64,000 nucleotides of DNA from Allobosea sp. BK604. GTDB lineage: Bacteria > Pseudomonadota > Alphaproteobacteria > Rhizobiales > Beijerinckiaceae. The stretch covers positions 1 through 64,000 of the forward strand of contig NZ_SLZF01000003.1 of the NCBI RefSeq assembly GCF_004341515.1. Reading direction: 5' to 3'. Each line of letters opens with the position of its first letter. Within the stretch, counting starts at the first letter, position 1. Below the pieces are notes generated by a model that did not search any database, was not told where the DNA came from, and saw only the letters and a program-made list of their open reading frames with translations. Below, in pieces: positions 34,215 through 43,123 of the stretch. Position numbers and translations under genes: made by a program.

Positions 34215-34299
34215 CGTCATTGCGAGGAGCGAAGCGACGAAGCAATCCAGGTGCCGTCCCGCGATACCTCTGGATTGCGTCGCTTCGCTCGCCATGACG
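34215..34299. repeat. Palindromic repeat family A inside the nitrile operon
   Basis: CGTCATTGCGAGGAGCGAAG opens the left arm and GCGTCGCTTCGCTCGCCATGACG closes the right. The element fills the gap between the amidase stop and the nitrile hydratase alpha start, where an RNA stem could alter relative expression of the two parts of the operon. Confidence 0.85.
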
Positions 34300-34302
34300 A
34301 TG

Positions 34303-35502
34303 TTACGCGATCCTGATCCGCGCCGCGCGTTCGAACTTCACCGCGAAATGGACCAGCGACTTGTCCGAGCCCTTCGGGCCGATCAGCGACAGGCCGAGCG
34401 GCGCCTCCGCGCGATGGGCGGCCGGGATCGTCACCTGCGGGAAGCCCGACAGGCCGGAAAGGCACAGGAGCCTGAGCGCCCGGTTGCGGAAATCCTCGAG
34501 CTCGCCCTCGCTGGCGCTGACCAGCGGCGCGATATCCGGCACCGTCGGCAGGATCAGCACGCCATCCGAGCCGAGCAGCTTGGCGAGCCGGTTGCGGAAG
34601 GCCTTGCGCACGCTGTCGGCCTTGGCGACCTCCTCGTCGCTGACCGATTTCGAGAAGGCGAAGCGCTCGGCCACGCCAGGCCCGAGCGGCGGCGCGTAGC
34701 GCTCGATCATGGCGCCATCGGCGTTCCAGGCGTCGCGGCCCTGGACCCAGCGGAAGGCCCAGTAGAGCGCATCGAGATCGCGCGCGGCCTTGACGGTCTC
34801 GGGCTCGCCCAGCACCGGCATGGCGCGCTGCACGACATTGCGCAGCGCATTCTCGGCGTCCGGCACGGCCTGCGCGAACATATCCTCGGCCAGCAGAAGG
34901 CGGGGCGTCTCCGACAGCGCAGTACGGTCCTTGCCGAAGACGACATCGGCGACGCGGGCAAAGGTCTTGCCGTCGCGGGCGAACCAGCCGGGCGTATCCA
35001 GGCTCTCGGCCAGCGGCCAGACCCGCTTCAGCGAGAGCCGGCCATGCGTCGGCCTGATGCCGAAGAGCCCGCCATAGCTCGCCGGAGCGCGAACCGAGCC
35101 GCCTGTATCCGAGCCCAGCGCGATATCCGCGAGCTTGCCGGCCACGGCAGCCATCGAGCCGGACGACGAACCTCCGGTGATCCGGTCGGGCGCCGCCGGA
35201 TTGATCGGCGCGCCGAAATGCGCGTTCTTGCCGGTCATCGAGAAGGCGAGCTCGTCCGTATGCGTCTTGCCGACGAAGCGCGCACCGGCATCGAGCAGGG
35301 TCTTCACCAGCGGCGCCGTCTTGGCCTTGATGCCGGATTGCGCCAGCACGATCGGAGAGCCGGCCCCCGTCGGATAGCCCTTGACGTCGAACAGGTCCTT
35401 GACCGCGAGCGTGAGCCCTGCGAGCGGGCCGGTCGGCGCGCTCTTCACCGGAGCCTCCGGATAAGGCACGAAGCAGCGGAACGGATCGTCCTTGATGGTC
35501 AT
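34303..35502 (-). CDS. Amidase (amidase signature family)
   Basis: A 399-aa amide hydrolase with the Ser-cisSer-Lys machinery: Lys in LAVKDLFDVKG, the Gly/Ser-rich GGSSSGSMAAVAGKLADIALG containing the cis-Ser, and the nucleophile Ser in DTGGSVRAPASYGG. It is shorter than GatA (about 480 aa) and has no signal peptide, so it is a cytoplasmic catabolic amidase. Being upstream of nitrile hydratase, it would convert the amide product to acid and ammonia. Its ATG at 35502 is two bases after the stop of the gamma-glutamyltransferase-like gene, with AGGGGG 8 bases before. Confidence 0.92.
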   Translation of the reverse strand: MTIKDDPFRCFVPYPEAPVKSAPTGPLAGLTLAVKDLFDVKGYPTGAGSPIVLAQSGIKAKTAPLVKTLLDAGARFVGKTHTDELAFSMTGKNAHFGAPINPAAPDRITGGSSSGSMAAVAGKLADIALGSDTGGSVRAPASYGGLFGIRPTHGRLSLKRVWPLAESLDTPGWFARDGKTFARVADVVFGKDRTALSETPRLLLAEDMFAQAVPDAENALRNVVQRAMPVLGEPETVKAARDLDALYWAFRWVQGRDAWNADGAMIERYAPPLGPGVAERFAFSKSVSDEEVAKADSVRKAFRNRLAKLLGSDGVLILPTVPDIAPLVSASEGELEDFRNRALRLLCLSGLSGFPQVTIPAAHRAEAPLGLSLIGPKGSDKSLVHFAVKFERAARIRIA

Positions 35503-35504
35503 CG

Positions 35505-37094
35505 TCAAATCCCCCTGGCGTCGCCGTCCGAGCGCGGATCATGCGTCGCTTCGACATGGCCCTTCTGGTGCTTCACCAGCATGCCGGCATGGCCGAACTG
35601 GTCGGAATAGGCCTTTCCATACTCCTCGACCGGGTGACCGGCCGCTTTCAGTTGCGCCACCAGCGTCGGATCGAAGCGGCTTTCCAGCTTGAGCGAGACC
35701 GAGCCCGCGCCCCAGGTCCGGCCGAACAGGAAGCGCGGCGCATCGACGGCCGCCGCCGGATTCTGGCCGTAGCGATAGCGCGACAGGATCTGCGCCTGGA
35801 ATTGCGGCTGCCCGTCGCCGCCCATGGCGCCATAGGCCATGATCCGCCCGTCATCGAAACGTGCCAGCGGCGGGTTCAGCGTATGGAATGGCTTGCGGCC
35901 GGGCGCGAGCGGATTGAGGGATGCCTTGTCGAGCGAGAAGGAGACGCCGCGGTTCTGCCAGTTGAGCCCCGTCCGCGGCAGGATGCAGCCCGAGCCGTAT
36001 TCCCAGTAGATCGACTGGATATAGGAGACGGCGAGGCCGGAGCCGTCGATCGCGCCCATCCAGACCGTGTCGCCGGCATCCGTCTTGAACGGCCAGGCCG
36101 CGGCGCGCTTGCGGTCGATCGCCTCAGCCTCACGCTCGAAGACGGCCGCAGTCAGGAAGCTCGCGGGATCGACCTTGAGATGCGCCGGGTCGGTGACATG
36201 CCTGTCGCGAATGACGAAGGCGCGCTTGGTCGCCTCGACCAGGCCGTGAATGTGATCGAATCCCTCGGCGCGCTGAACGCCGAGCTTCTCGAAGATGCCG
36301 AGGATCAGCAGCGCCGCCAGCCCCTGCGTCGGCGGCGGAAAATTATAGGCGGTGAGCCCGGGCAGTTTCACCGAGAGCGGCTGCACCATCCGCGCCTTGA
36401 AGGCCTCGAGATCGGCCCGGGCGATCGGCGCGCCCATCCTTTCAAGATCGGCTGCGATCTCGCGCCCGATGTCGCCGCGATAGAAATCGTCGAGCCCGGC
36501 ATCGGCAAGCTGCTGCAGCGTCGCGCCCAAGGCCTCGGGCTTGCGCCGCGCACCAGCCTTGGGCTGCTCGCCTTCCGGCCAGAAGAACGTGCTGAAGCCC
36601 GGCGCGGCCTTGGTTGCCTCGACCTCCTGCGGCACCGTCCGCAGCTCCGAAGCGGAGATTGCATAGCCTTCCGCGCAATGGCGAATGGCCTCGGCCAGCA
36701 CGTCCTTCAGCGGCATGCGCCCGCCGAGCGTCTGCGAGAGTGCGAGCGCGGCCTGCCAGCCGCCGACCGCGCCGGCGACGGTGAGCGCCGCATCCGGTCC
36801 GCGCGAGGGAATCGTGTCGAAGCCCTTCTCGCGATAGCGCTCGATCGTTGCCAGGGAGCCGGCCGGGCCGCAGGCCTCGATCGCGTGGACCTTGCCGCCG
36901 GGCTCGTGCACCAGCCAGAAACCGTCGCCGCCGAAGGAATTCATATGCGGATAGACCACCGCGATCGTCGCCGCCATCGCGACCATCGCCTCGATGGCGT
37001 TGCCGCCTTCCGCCAGGACGGCGCGGCCAGCCTCCGATGCCAGACGATGGGGCGCGGCGACGGCGGCCGAGGCGAAAACAGGCGTTTCGATCAT
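35505..37094 (-). CDS. Gamma-glutamyltransferase-like Ntn hydrolase
   Basis: A 529-aa gamma-glutamyltransferase family proenzyme. The self-cleaving nucleophile is most likely Thr343 in AGDTVWMGAIDG; the usual TTH is DTVW here, as in GGT-like hydrolases. The large-subunit start (PHRLASEAGRAVLAEGGNAIEA) and GGDGFW are normal, and the small subunit shows GAMGGDGQPQFQAQ. There is no signal peptide, unlike periplasmic GGT, so it acts in the cytoplasm. The upstream open frame is discarded; the ATG at 37094 is the family start. It heads the amidase-nitrile hydratase operon. Confidence 0.9.
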   Translation of the reverse strand: MIETPVFASAAVAAPHRLASEAGRAVLAEGGNAIEAMVAMAATIAVVYPHMNSFGGDGFWLVHEPGGKVHAIEACGPAGSLATIERYREKGFDTIPSRGPDAALTVAGAVGGWQAALALSQTLGGRMPLKDVLAEAIRHCAEGYAISASELRTVPQEVEATKAAPGFSTFFWPEGEQPKAGARRKPEALGATLQQLADAGLDDFYRGDIGREIAADLERMGAPIARADLEAFKARMVQPLSVKLPGLTAYNFPPPTQGLAALLILGIFEKLGVQRAEGFDHIHGLVEATKRAFVIRDRHVTDPAHLKVDPASFLTAAVFEREAEAIDRKRAAAWPFKTDAGDTVWMGAIDGSGLAVSYIQSIYWEYGSGCILPRTGLNWQNRGVSFSLDKASLNPLAPGRKPFHTLNPPLARFDDGRIMAYGAMGGDGQPQFQAQILSRYRYGQNPAAAVDAPRFLFGRTWGAGSVSLKLESRFDPTLVAQLKAAGHPVEEYGKAYSDQFGHAGMLVKHQKGHVEATHDPRSDGDARGI

Positions 37095-37208
37095 CGCGGG
37101 CTTTTCAATCCGACCGGGAGCAACCATCTGGCGAAGCGGCGCGATTTTGTTGCATGCCGCCAGCGTGTCGGCTAGGCGGATAAACACATAAGTTTTCGAG
37201 GAATAAAC

Positions 37209-37448
37209 ATGGCTGAACGCCACACCAACTGGCGCAATCTGGCACTGGTCGTCTCGCTCGGCATCCTGATCGCGGTCGAGCTCTTCGGCGTCGCGCTGGC
37301 CTCCGGCTGGGCCCTGGCCGGCCTGTTCGAGCTCGGGCCGATCGTCGGCTATGTCCTGATGGGTCTTTTTGCGGTGATCGCCGCCTATGCCCTGCTCAAC
37401 CTGATGCGTCGCGTCATGCGCATCGAGCGCCTCACCGACTGGAACTGA
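37209..37448 (+). CDS. Small two-helix membrane protein, uncharacterised
   Basis: A 79-aa protein with two hydrophobic segments (about residues 10-32 and 38-62: LVVSLGILIAVELFGVALA and IVGYVLMGLFAVIAAYALL) and a basic C-terminal tail. The ATG has GAGGA 6 bases upstream, supporting translation. It is divergent from the GGT-like gene across 114 bases and ends three bases before the stop of the convergent DUF1850 gene. I do not recognise a family. It could be a small inner-membrane accessory of the TRAP transporter next door, but nothing proves that. Confidence 0.65.
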   Translation: MAERHTNWRNLALVVSLGILIAVELFGVALASGWALAGLFELGPIVGYVLMGLFAVIAAYALLNLMRRVMRIERLTDWN

Positions 37449-37451
37449 GCG

Positions 37452-37817
37452 TCAGTCGCAGCGCTTGAGCGTCACCGGATCCGCCTCGGCCGGTAGATAG
37501 TCGCTCATCGCCCGGCATATCCCGGCGATGCAGATCCGGTAATCGGCCGTCGCGCCCGAGCGCCGCAGCACCACCTCCCTGAGCGGCGGCAGGTCGGGCC
37601 GCCAGCGCCAGAAGCCGTCGACGAGCTTCGCGCCATCAGGCGGGTCCATGCCGGCGCCCGAGCCCTCGACGCGCGCCTCGGTGACGCGCAGGCCCTCCGG
37701 CGTCTCGCGCCAGACCTCCTCCCACACTGTCTTCTGCACCGAGTGACGCCAGCCGAGCGTGACCTCGTCGCTGCCGAGCGCAACGACGAGGGCCCCGGCT
37801 GCGAGGCACAGGCTCAC
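37452..37817 (-). CDS. DUF1850 protein linked to TRAP transporter
   Basis: A 121-aa protein with an N-terminal hydrophobic stretch (LCLAAGALVVALG), then a soluble domain with HSVQKTVWEEVWRETPEGL, the DUF1850 hallmark, and two cysteines in ICIAGICR. DUF1850 genes commonly follow fused TRAP permease genes; the role is unknown, perhaps assembly or substrate handoff. The GTG at 37817 overlaps the TRAP stop by four bases (GTGA), so it is preferred to the longer frame. Confidence 0.8.
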   Translation of the reverse strand: MSLCLAAGALVVALGSDEVTLGWRHSVQKTVWEEVWRETPEGLRVTEARVEGSGAGMDPPDGAKLVDGFWRWRPDLPPLREVVLRRSGATADYRICIAGICRAMSDYLPAEADPVTLKRCD

Positions 37818-39952
37818 GCCGGGCTGCCGACCTGCCGCTGGCGCACCGCCCACCAATGCCGCCCGACGATCGCCGCCGTGAGCAGGTAGCCGAGCGCGTC
37901 GCTATAGGCGAACTCGCCGAACAGGAAGACGGCTGCGACGAAGGCGAGCACCCGCTCGGTCACGCTCAGGCGATCGAACAGATAGCCGATTGCGACGATA
38001 CCGAAGAGGCCGATCGCGATCGTCGCCTTGAACACGGCATAGACCACCGCGGGCCAGAACCCGATCAGGTTCGACATCGGGTCGCCAGGCTGCAGCATCA
38101 GCGCCGGCGAATAGACCGCGATGAACGGGATGACGTAGCCGGCAAGCGCGACCCGCATCGCTTCCCAGCCGATCTTGTCCGGGTTTTCCCTTGCGATCGG
38201 CGCGGCCGCCAGAGCCGCCAACGCCACCGGCGGCGAGAGATCGGCCATGATGCCGTAGTAGAAGGCGAACATGTGGCTGACGATCAGCGGCACGCCGAGC
38301 TGTTCCAGCGCGGGAGCGGCGAGCGCCGCGACGATGATATAGGTCGGGATCGTCGGGATGCCGGTGCCGAGCAGGATCGACAGGATCATCGTCAGCACCA
38401 GCGCCAGGAACAGACTGGTCTTGCCGAGCCCGATCACCCAGGCGCCGAAGGTGGTGCCGATGCCGGTCTGCGTCATCAGGCCGATGATCGTGCCGACGAT
38501 GGCGCAGGCGATACCGACCGGCAGCGCCGTCTTGGCCGCATCGGCGAGCGCGTTGCGGCAAATCACCAGCGTATTGCGGCCACCCAGCGTGAGGAAATTC
38601 AACAGGATCAGCGCCGCGATGATGCCGGCGACGACGCGGACATCCATGCCGTTGCGCAGCAGCACACCCGCGATCAAGCCCAGGCCCACCCAGAATATCA
38701 CGCGCAAGGTCGTCGTCCTGAAGCCGAGCGCGACGCCGGTGCCGAGCAGCAGTCCGACGGTGAGCGCAAGGCCGATCGTGCCGGCGAAGAGCGGCGTGAA
38801 GCCGTGGAACAGCATGAAGACCAGCACGGCCAGCGGCAGCGCCAGGTACCAGCGTTCGCGCAGGGCCCGGAGCGGGCTCGGCAACAGCTGGCGCTCGATG
38901 CCGCGAAGCCCGTATTTGCCGGCTTCGAGATGCACCATCCAGAAGGCCGAGGCGAAATAGAGCACGGCGGGAATCGCGGCCGCCTTGACGATCTCGGAAT
39001 AGTCGACGCCGAGCGTCTCGGCCATGATGAAGGCGGCGGCGCCCATCACCGGCGGCATGATCTGCCCACCCATCGAGGCCGTGGCCTCGACGCCGGCGGC
39101 GAAGGCGCGCCGGTAGCCGAACTTGATCATCAGCGGAATGGTGAACTGGCCGACCGTGACGACATTCGCCACGCCCGAGCCGGAGATCATCCCCATCAGG
39201 CCCGAAGAGAACACAGCGACCTTGGCCGGCCCGCCGCGCGACCCGCCGAACAGGCCGAGCGAGACATCGTTGAACAGGTGGATCATCCCCGCCTTCTCGA
39301 GGAAGGAGCCGAAGACGATGAAGAGGAAGATATAGGTCGCCGAGACATAGGTCGGCACACCGTAGAGGCCCTCGGTGCCGAAGGAGAGATGGCCGATGAT
39401 CTGGTCGAAGCCGTAGCCGCGATGGTTGAAGGGCGATGGCAGGTATTGGCCGAAGAACCAGTAGAGCAGGCAGACGCCGCACATGATCGGCAGCGCATTG
39501 CCCATCAGCCGCCTGGCGGCCTCGAAGACGAGGATGACCAGCAGCGACCCGACGACGAGATCCATGGTCGAGGGATCGCCATCGCGCAGGATCAGGTCGG
39601 CGTAGAAGATCAGCTGGTAGAGCCCGACGCCGAAGCCGATGAGGCCGAGCCCCCAGCCGAGCAGGCGGCCGGCATCGCTCTTCGCCCGGAAATTGGCGAC
39701 CAGGCCGAAGCTCAGCAGCAGCAGGAAGCCGACATGGATGCCGCGCACCGCCTGGCTCGGCAGGATGTGCCAGGCCGAGATCGCGATCTGGAAGCAGGCG
39801 AACACGAGCGCCACCGCATAGGCCACCAGACCCCAGTTGCCGGGTCCGAAGCCGGGCGGAAAGCCGTGCTCGAAATTGTCGAGCTCGGCATGCTCGACCT
39901 CGCCTTCCTTGACGCCGGAAAGCTCGTGCAGCTGATCGGTCTGGCTCGTCAT
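37814..39952 (-). CDS. TRAP transporter fused permease (4TM/12TM)
   Basis: A 712-aa inner-membrane protein that fuses the small DctQ-like and large DctM-like TRAP subunits. It has many hydrophobic segments and the DctM signature regions FGSFLEKAGMIHLFNDVSLGLFG, GSGVANVVTVGQFTIPLMIKFGY and GTGIPTIPTYIIVAALAAPAL. This form pairs with TAXI-type binding proteins; such a gene (40088-41056) lies upstream on the same strand, with a palindromic repeat between. It imports an organic acid or amino acid driven by sodium or protons. Confidence 0.93.
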   Translation of the reverse strand: MTSQTDQLHELSGVKEGEVEHAELDNFEHGFPPGFGPGNWGLVAYAVALVFACFQIAISAWHILPSQAVRGIHVGFLLLLSFGLVANFRAKSDAGRLLGWGLGLIGFGVGLYQLIFYADLILRDGDPSTMDLVVGSLLVILVFEAARRLMGNALPIMCGVCLLYWFFGQYLPSPFNHRGYGFDQIIGHLSFGTEGLYGVPTYVSATYIFLFIVFGSFLEKAGMIHLFNDVSLGLFGGSRGGPAKVAVFSSGLMGMISGSGVANVVTVGQFTIPLMIKFGYRRAFAAGVEATASMGGQIMPPVMGAAAFIMAETLGVDYSEIVKAAAIPAVLYFASAFWMVHLEAGKYGLRGIERQLLPSPLRALRERWYLALPLAVLVFMLFHGFTPLFAGTIGLALTVGLLLGTGVALGFRTTTLRVIFWVGLGLIAGVLLRNGMDVRVVAGIIAALILLNFLTLGGRNTLVICRNALADAAKTALPVGIACAIVGTIIGLMTQTGIGTTFGAWVIGLGKTSLFLALVLTMILSILLGTGIPTIPTYIIVAALAAPALEQLGVPLIVSHMFAFYYGIMADLSPPVALAALAAAPIARENPDKIGWEAMRVALAGYVIPFIAVYSPALMLQPGDPMSNLIGFWPAVVYAVFKATIAIGLFGIVAIGYLFDRLSVTERVLAFVAAVFLFGEFAYSDALGYLLTAAIVGRHWWAVRQRQVGSPA

Positions 39953-39980
39953 CGCCGTCTTCTTTCGATTATCGACCAGG

Positions 39981-40066
39981 ACGCCAGTGCGAGAAGCGTA
40001 GCGACGAAGCGATCCAGGGGGACTGCGTGAGGCCCCTGGATTGCTTCGCTCGCGCTCGCAATGACG
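39981..40066. repeat. Palindromic repeat family A between TAXI and TRAP genes
   Basis: A degenerate left arm (CCAGTGCGAGAAGCGTAGCG) faces the right arm CTGGATTGCTTCGCTCGCGC ending CAATGACG. As with the copies at 34215 and the family B element at 11969, it falls inside an operon, downstream of a gene that would need more product (the binding protein). Confidence 0.8.
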
Positions 40067-40087
40067 ATTGCGCTCCCGTCGGGTCGG

Positions 40088-41056
40088 CTACGAGCCGACC
40101 TTCAGGCCCTTTTCCTTGAGATAGCGCGCTGCGCCCGGATGCAGCGGGATCGGCATGCCCTCGAGCGCGCCCTCCAGCTTGATCGCCTTGCCGGCCGAAT
40201 GCGCCGCGCCGACCTCGCCCAGATTCTCGAAGATGTTCTTCGTCATCTGGTAGACGAGTTCCTCCTTCACGCCCTCATGGGTGACGAGGTAGTTCACCAC
40301 CGCGGCCGTGTTCACCGCGGCTGTCTGGCCGCCATAGGTGTTGGCCGGAATCTCGGCGCTGACGAAGGGGGCGCCGGCCTTGTCGATCACCGCCTTGGGC
40401 ACCTCGACGACGACGATCTCGACCGAGGAGGCAAGGTCACGGATCGAGGCGACGCCGAGGCCGGCCGATTGCAGCGTCGCATCGAGCTGGCGGTTCTTCA
40501 TCAGCTCGACCGATTCGGCGAAGGGCAGGTACTCGATCTTGCCGAGATCCTTGTAGGACAGGCCGGCGGCGCCGAGGATGGCGCGGGCATTGAGCTCGGT
40601 GCCGGATTTCGGCGCTCCGACCGAGAGGCGCTTGCCCTTCAGGTCCGCGAGCGTCTTGATGCCGCTCTCCTTGGAGGCGACGATCTGGACATAGTTCGGG
40701 TAGATCGCGGTGATGCCGCGCAGCTTCTTCAGCGGGCTCTTGAAGCCGGCATCCTCGTCGCCCTTCCAGGCAGAATCGAGCGAGTCGCCGAGTGTGAAGG
40801 CGATCTCGCCGCGGCCCTGCTGCAACAGCACGAGATTCTCGACCGAGGCCTTGGTCGCCTGGACCGACGGGCGCGTGCCCGGAATCTTGTCGCCATAGAT
40901 CTTCGAGAGCGCGACGCCCATCGGGTAATACACGCCCGACGTGCCGCCGGTGAGGATATTGATGAACTCCTGCGCCTTGGCTCCGGCCGGCGCGGCGGCG
41001 ATCAGGATAGCGGTAGCGAGTGCGGCCAAGCGGCGGCCGCGAAACAGCGTCTTCAT
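40088..41056 (-). CDS. TAXI-family TRAP transporter solute-binding protein
   Basis: A 322-aa periplasmic receptor with a signal peptide (RRLAALATAILIAAAPAGA, cleavage near AKAQEF). The TAXI family signatures are ILTGGTSGVYYPMGVALSKIY at the mature start and LKGKRLSVGAPKSGTELNAR. It delivers substrate to the fused permease encoded 135 bases downstream. The ATG at 41056 has GGGAGGT 4 bases upstream; the longer open frame is not homologous. The ligand is unknown (family members bind glutamate, 2-oxoglutarate and others). Confidence 0.92.
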   Translation of the reverse strand: MKTLFRGRRLAALATAILIAAAPAGAKAQEFINILTGGTSGVYYPMGVALSKIYGDKIPGTRPSVQATKASVENLVLLQQGRGEIAFTLGDSLDSAWKGDEDAGFKSPLKKLRGITAIYPNYVQIVASKESGIKTLADLKGKRLSVGAPKSGTELNARAILGAAGLSYKDLGKIEYLPFAESVELMKNRQLDATLQSAGLGVASIRDLASSVEIVVVEVPKAVIDKAGAPFVSAEIPANTYGGQTAAVNTAAVVNYLVTHEGVKEELVYQMTKNIFENLGEVGAAHSAGKAIKLEGALEGMPIPLHPGAARYLKEKGLKVGS

Positions 41057-41300
41057 GTTACCTCCCAGGCAATCCCGGTACGAGCGACCGGGCTGGCTCT
41101 CGTTGTAGAGCAGGCCAAGCACGAAGGGGAAGCGTAAGAAACGCAAGGCCTTATCCACTTTAGTCGGCACAGCGCGGCGCCTTCGCCATCTTTCGCCATC
41201 TTTGCCGGCCATGCCGGGGGATCATCGTCCGGTTGCCCTCGCCCCCTTGACGGGATGGCCGCGGTTACCGATCTCCGCAGAGCCCCGAGCGAAGAGAGAC

Positions 41301-42920
41301 ATGCAGAGCCGATCGAAGACTTTCGCCCTCGACCGACGCACCCTGATCAAAAGCGCAGGCGCCACCGCGGCGCTCGCCGCGCTGGGCTTCTCCCCCGAGG
41401 CCCTCGCCCAGCAAGGGCTCAAGCTCGGCAAGGCCGAGGATTTCGGCTTCGACACGCTGAAGGCCCGTGCCCGCGACCTTGCCAGCCAGCCCTATGCTCC
41501 ACCGCCCCCGCCGCGCGCCGAGATTCTCGAGCGGATCGACTACGACGCGCATGGCAAGATCAAGTTCAAGCCGGAGATGGCGCTCTGGGCCAATGGCCCC
41601 TCGCCCTGGCCGGTGACCTTCTTCCATCTCGGCCGCTATTTCCGGAAGCCGGTGCGCATGCACGTGTTCGATTCCGGCAAAGCGCGCGAGATCGTCTATG
41701 ACGAAAGCTATTTCGACATGCCGGCGGATTCTCCCGGCCACGACCTGCCGAGCGGCGCCGGCTTTGCCGGCTTCCGCTTCCAGGAGAGCCGCTCCGGCCA
41801 TCCCGGCCGCCAGGGCGAGAAGCTCGACTGGCGCAGGAACGACTGGGTCGCCTTCCTTGGCGCCTCCTATTTCCGCGCCATTGGCGAACTCTATCAATAC
41901 GGTCTGTCGGCCCGCGGCCTCGCCATCGACCCCGCTGTCGCGAGCCGGCCCGAGGAATTCCCCGACTTCACCCATGTCTGGCTGGAAACACCGCAGGAAG
42001 GGTCCGAATACGTCGTCGTCTACATCCTGCTTTCCGGACCCAGCGTCGCCGGCGCCTATCGCTTCCGCATGCATCGCGGCAAGGGCGTCTCGATGGAAAT
42101 CGAGAAGGCGCTCTACCTGCGCAACGACGTCGCGCGCCTGGGCATCGCGCCGCTGACCTCGATGTTCTGGTATTCCGAGGCGGCCAAGCCGACCGCGATC
42201 GACTGGCGTCCGGAAGTCCATGATTCCGATGGGCTCGCCCTCTGGACCGGCTCCGGCGAACGGCTCTGGCGCCCGCTCAACAACCCGCGCCGCACCATCG
42301 CCTCGGCCTTCGGCGACGACAACCCGCGCGGTTTCGGCCTGATGCAGCGCGACCGGATCGGCGACCATTACATGGACGGTGTCTTCTACGAGCGCCGGCC
42401 GAGCTGCTGGGTCGAGATGATCGGGAACTGGGGCAGAGGCGCCGTCCAGCTCATCGAGATCCCGACCGATGACGAGATCCACGACAATATCGTCGCGATG
42501 TGGGTGCCGGAGGCGCCGGCCAGGGCAGGCAGCTCATACGAGTTCAAGTACAAGCTGCACTGGCTCGCCGACGAGCCCTTCGCGCCGCAGCTCGGCCGCG
42601 TCGTCGCAACCCGCCTCGGCAATGGCGGACGCCCCGGCACGATCCGGCCGAGGGGCGTGCGCAAGTTCATGGTCGAGTTCAAGGGCCCCGCCCTGGAGAA
42701 GCTTCCCTCCGGCCTGAAGCCGGAAGTGGTGCTCTCGACCTCCCGCGGCAGCTTTTCCTATATTTTCGCCGAGGCCGTGCCCAACGACGTTCCCGGCCAT
42801 TGGCGGGCGCAGTTCGACCTTACTGTCGAGGGCGTCGATCCTGTCGAGATGCGCTGCTTCCTGCGTGGCGGCGATCAGGTTCTGACGGAAACCTGGCTCT
42901 TCCAGTACCTGCCGTTCTGA
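41301..42920 (+). CDS. Periplasmic glucan biosynthesis protein (OpgD/MdoD-like)
   Basis: A 539-aa MdoG/OpgD-family protein that trims or branches osmoregulated periplasmic glucans. The N-terminus has a twin-arginine signal (LDRRTLIKSAGATAALAALG, cleavage near ALAQQG), typical of OpgD rather than Sec-exported OpgG. Family regions FGFDTLKARARDLASQPY, RDRIGDHYMDGVFYERRPSCWVE and the C-terminal beta-sandwich are intact. The ATG at 41301 follows GAAGAGAGAC. No opgH gene lies in the window. Confidence 0.9.
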   Translation: MQSRSKTFALDRRTLIKSAGATAALAALGFSPEALAQQGLKLGKAEDFGFDTLKARARDLASQPYAPPPPPRAEILERIDYDAHGKIKFKPEMALWANGPSPWPVTFFHLGRYFRKPVRMHVFDSGKAREIVYDESYFDMPADSPGHDLPSGAGFAGFRFQESRSGHPGRQGEKLDWRRNDWVAFLGASYFRAIGELYQYGLSARGLAIDPAVASRPEEFPDFTHVWLETPQEGSEYVVVYILLSGPSVAGAYRFRMHRGKGVSMEIEKALYLRNDVARLGIAPLTSMFWYSEAAKPTAIDWRPEVHDSDGLALWTGSGERLWRPLNNPRRTIASAFGDDNPRGFGLMQRDRIGDHYMDGVFYERRPSCWVEMIGNWGRGAVQLIEIPTDDEIHDNIVAMWVPEAPARAGSSYEFKYKLHWLADEPFAPQLGRVVATRLGNGGRPGTIRPRGVRKFMVEFKGPALEKLPSGLKPEVVLSTSRGSFSYIFAEAVPNDVPGHWRAQFDLTVEGVDPVEMRCFLRGGDQVLTETWLFQYLPF

Positions 42921-43088
42921 GGCGCCCGCACCTGGCCTCCCGTGCTTGGCCTCCCGCACTTGACGGTCTCGATCGGGCTCGTTCCGGCCGGCGCAAGCGT
43001 CCGTGACGAAGCGCACGGTCCGAGATGGCAATGGCCGCCAGAAGGGCGGGCGTGAGCGCTGAGCAGCGGTGTCATCCACAGACTCGGC

Positions 43089-43116
43089 TTGCTCGCGGCG
43101 CCCTGTAACATTATAT
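43089..43116 (+). promoter_or_regulatory. Promoter with Zur-like half-site before the zinc locus
   Basis: TTGCTC (43089-43094) and TTATAT (43111-43116), 16 bases apart, form a plausible sigma-70-type promoter. CTGTAACATTATAT (43103-43116) covers the -10 and shares TAACATTA with the inverse of the palindrome before znuA (44924-44946), so it is probably a weaker Zur site. The transcription start predicted from the -10 falls at about 43123, directly before the ATG at 43124. Bases 42921-43088 hold nothing else I can name. Confidence 0.55.
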
Positions 43117-43123
43117 CGTCCCA

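Noticed and set aside
37856..40030. A 724-codon plus-strand frame over the TRAP permease
   Set aside because: It is a highly charged Arg/Asp/His-rich antisense shadow of a membrane protein gene.
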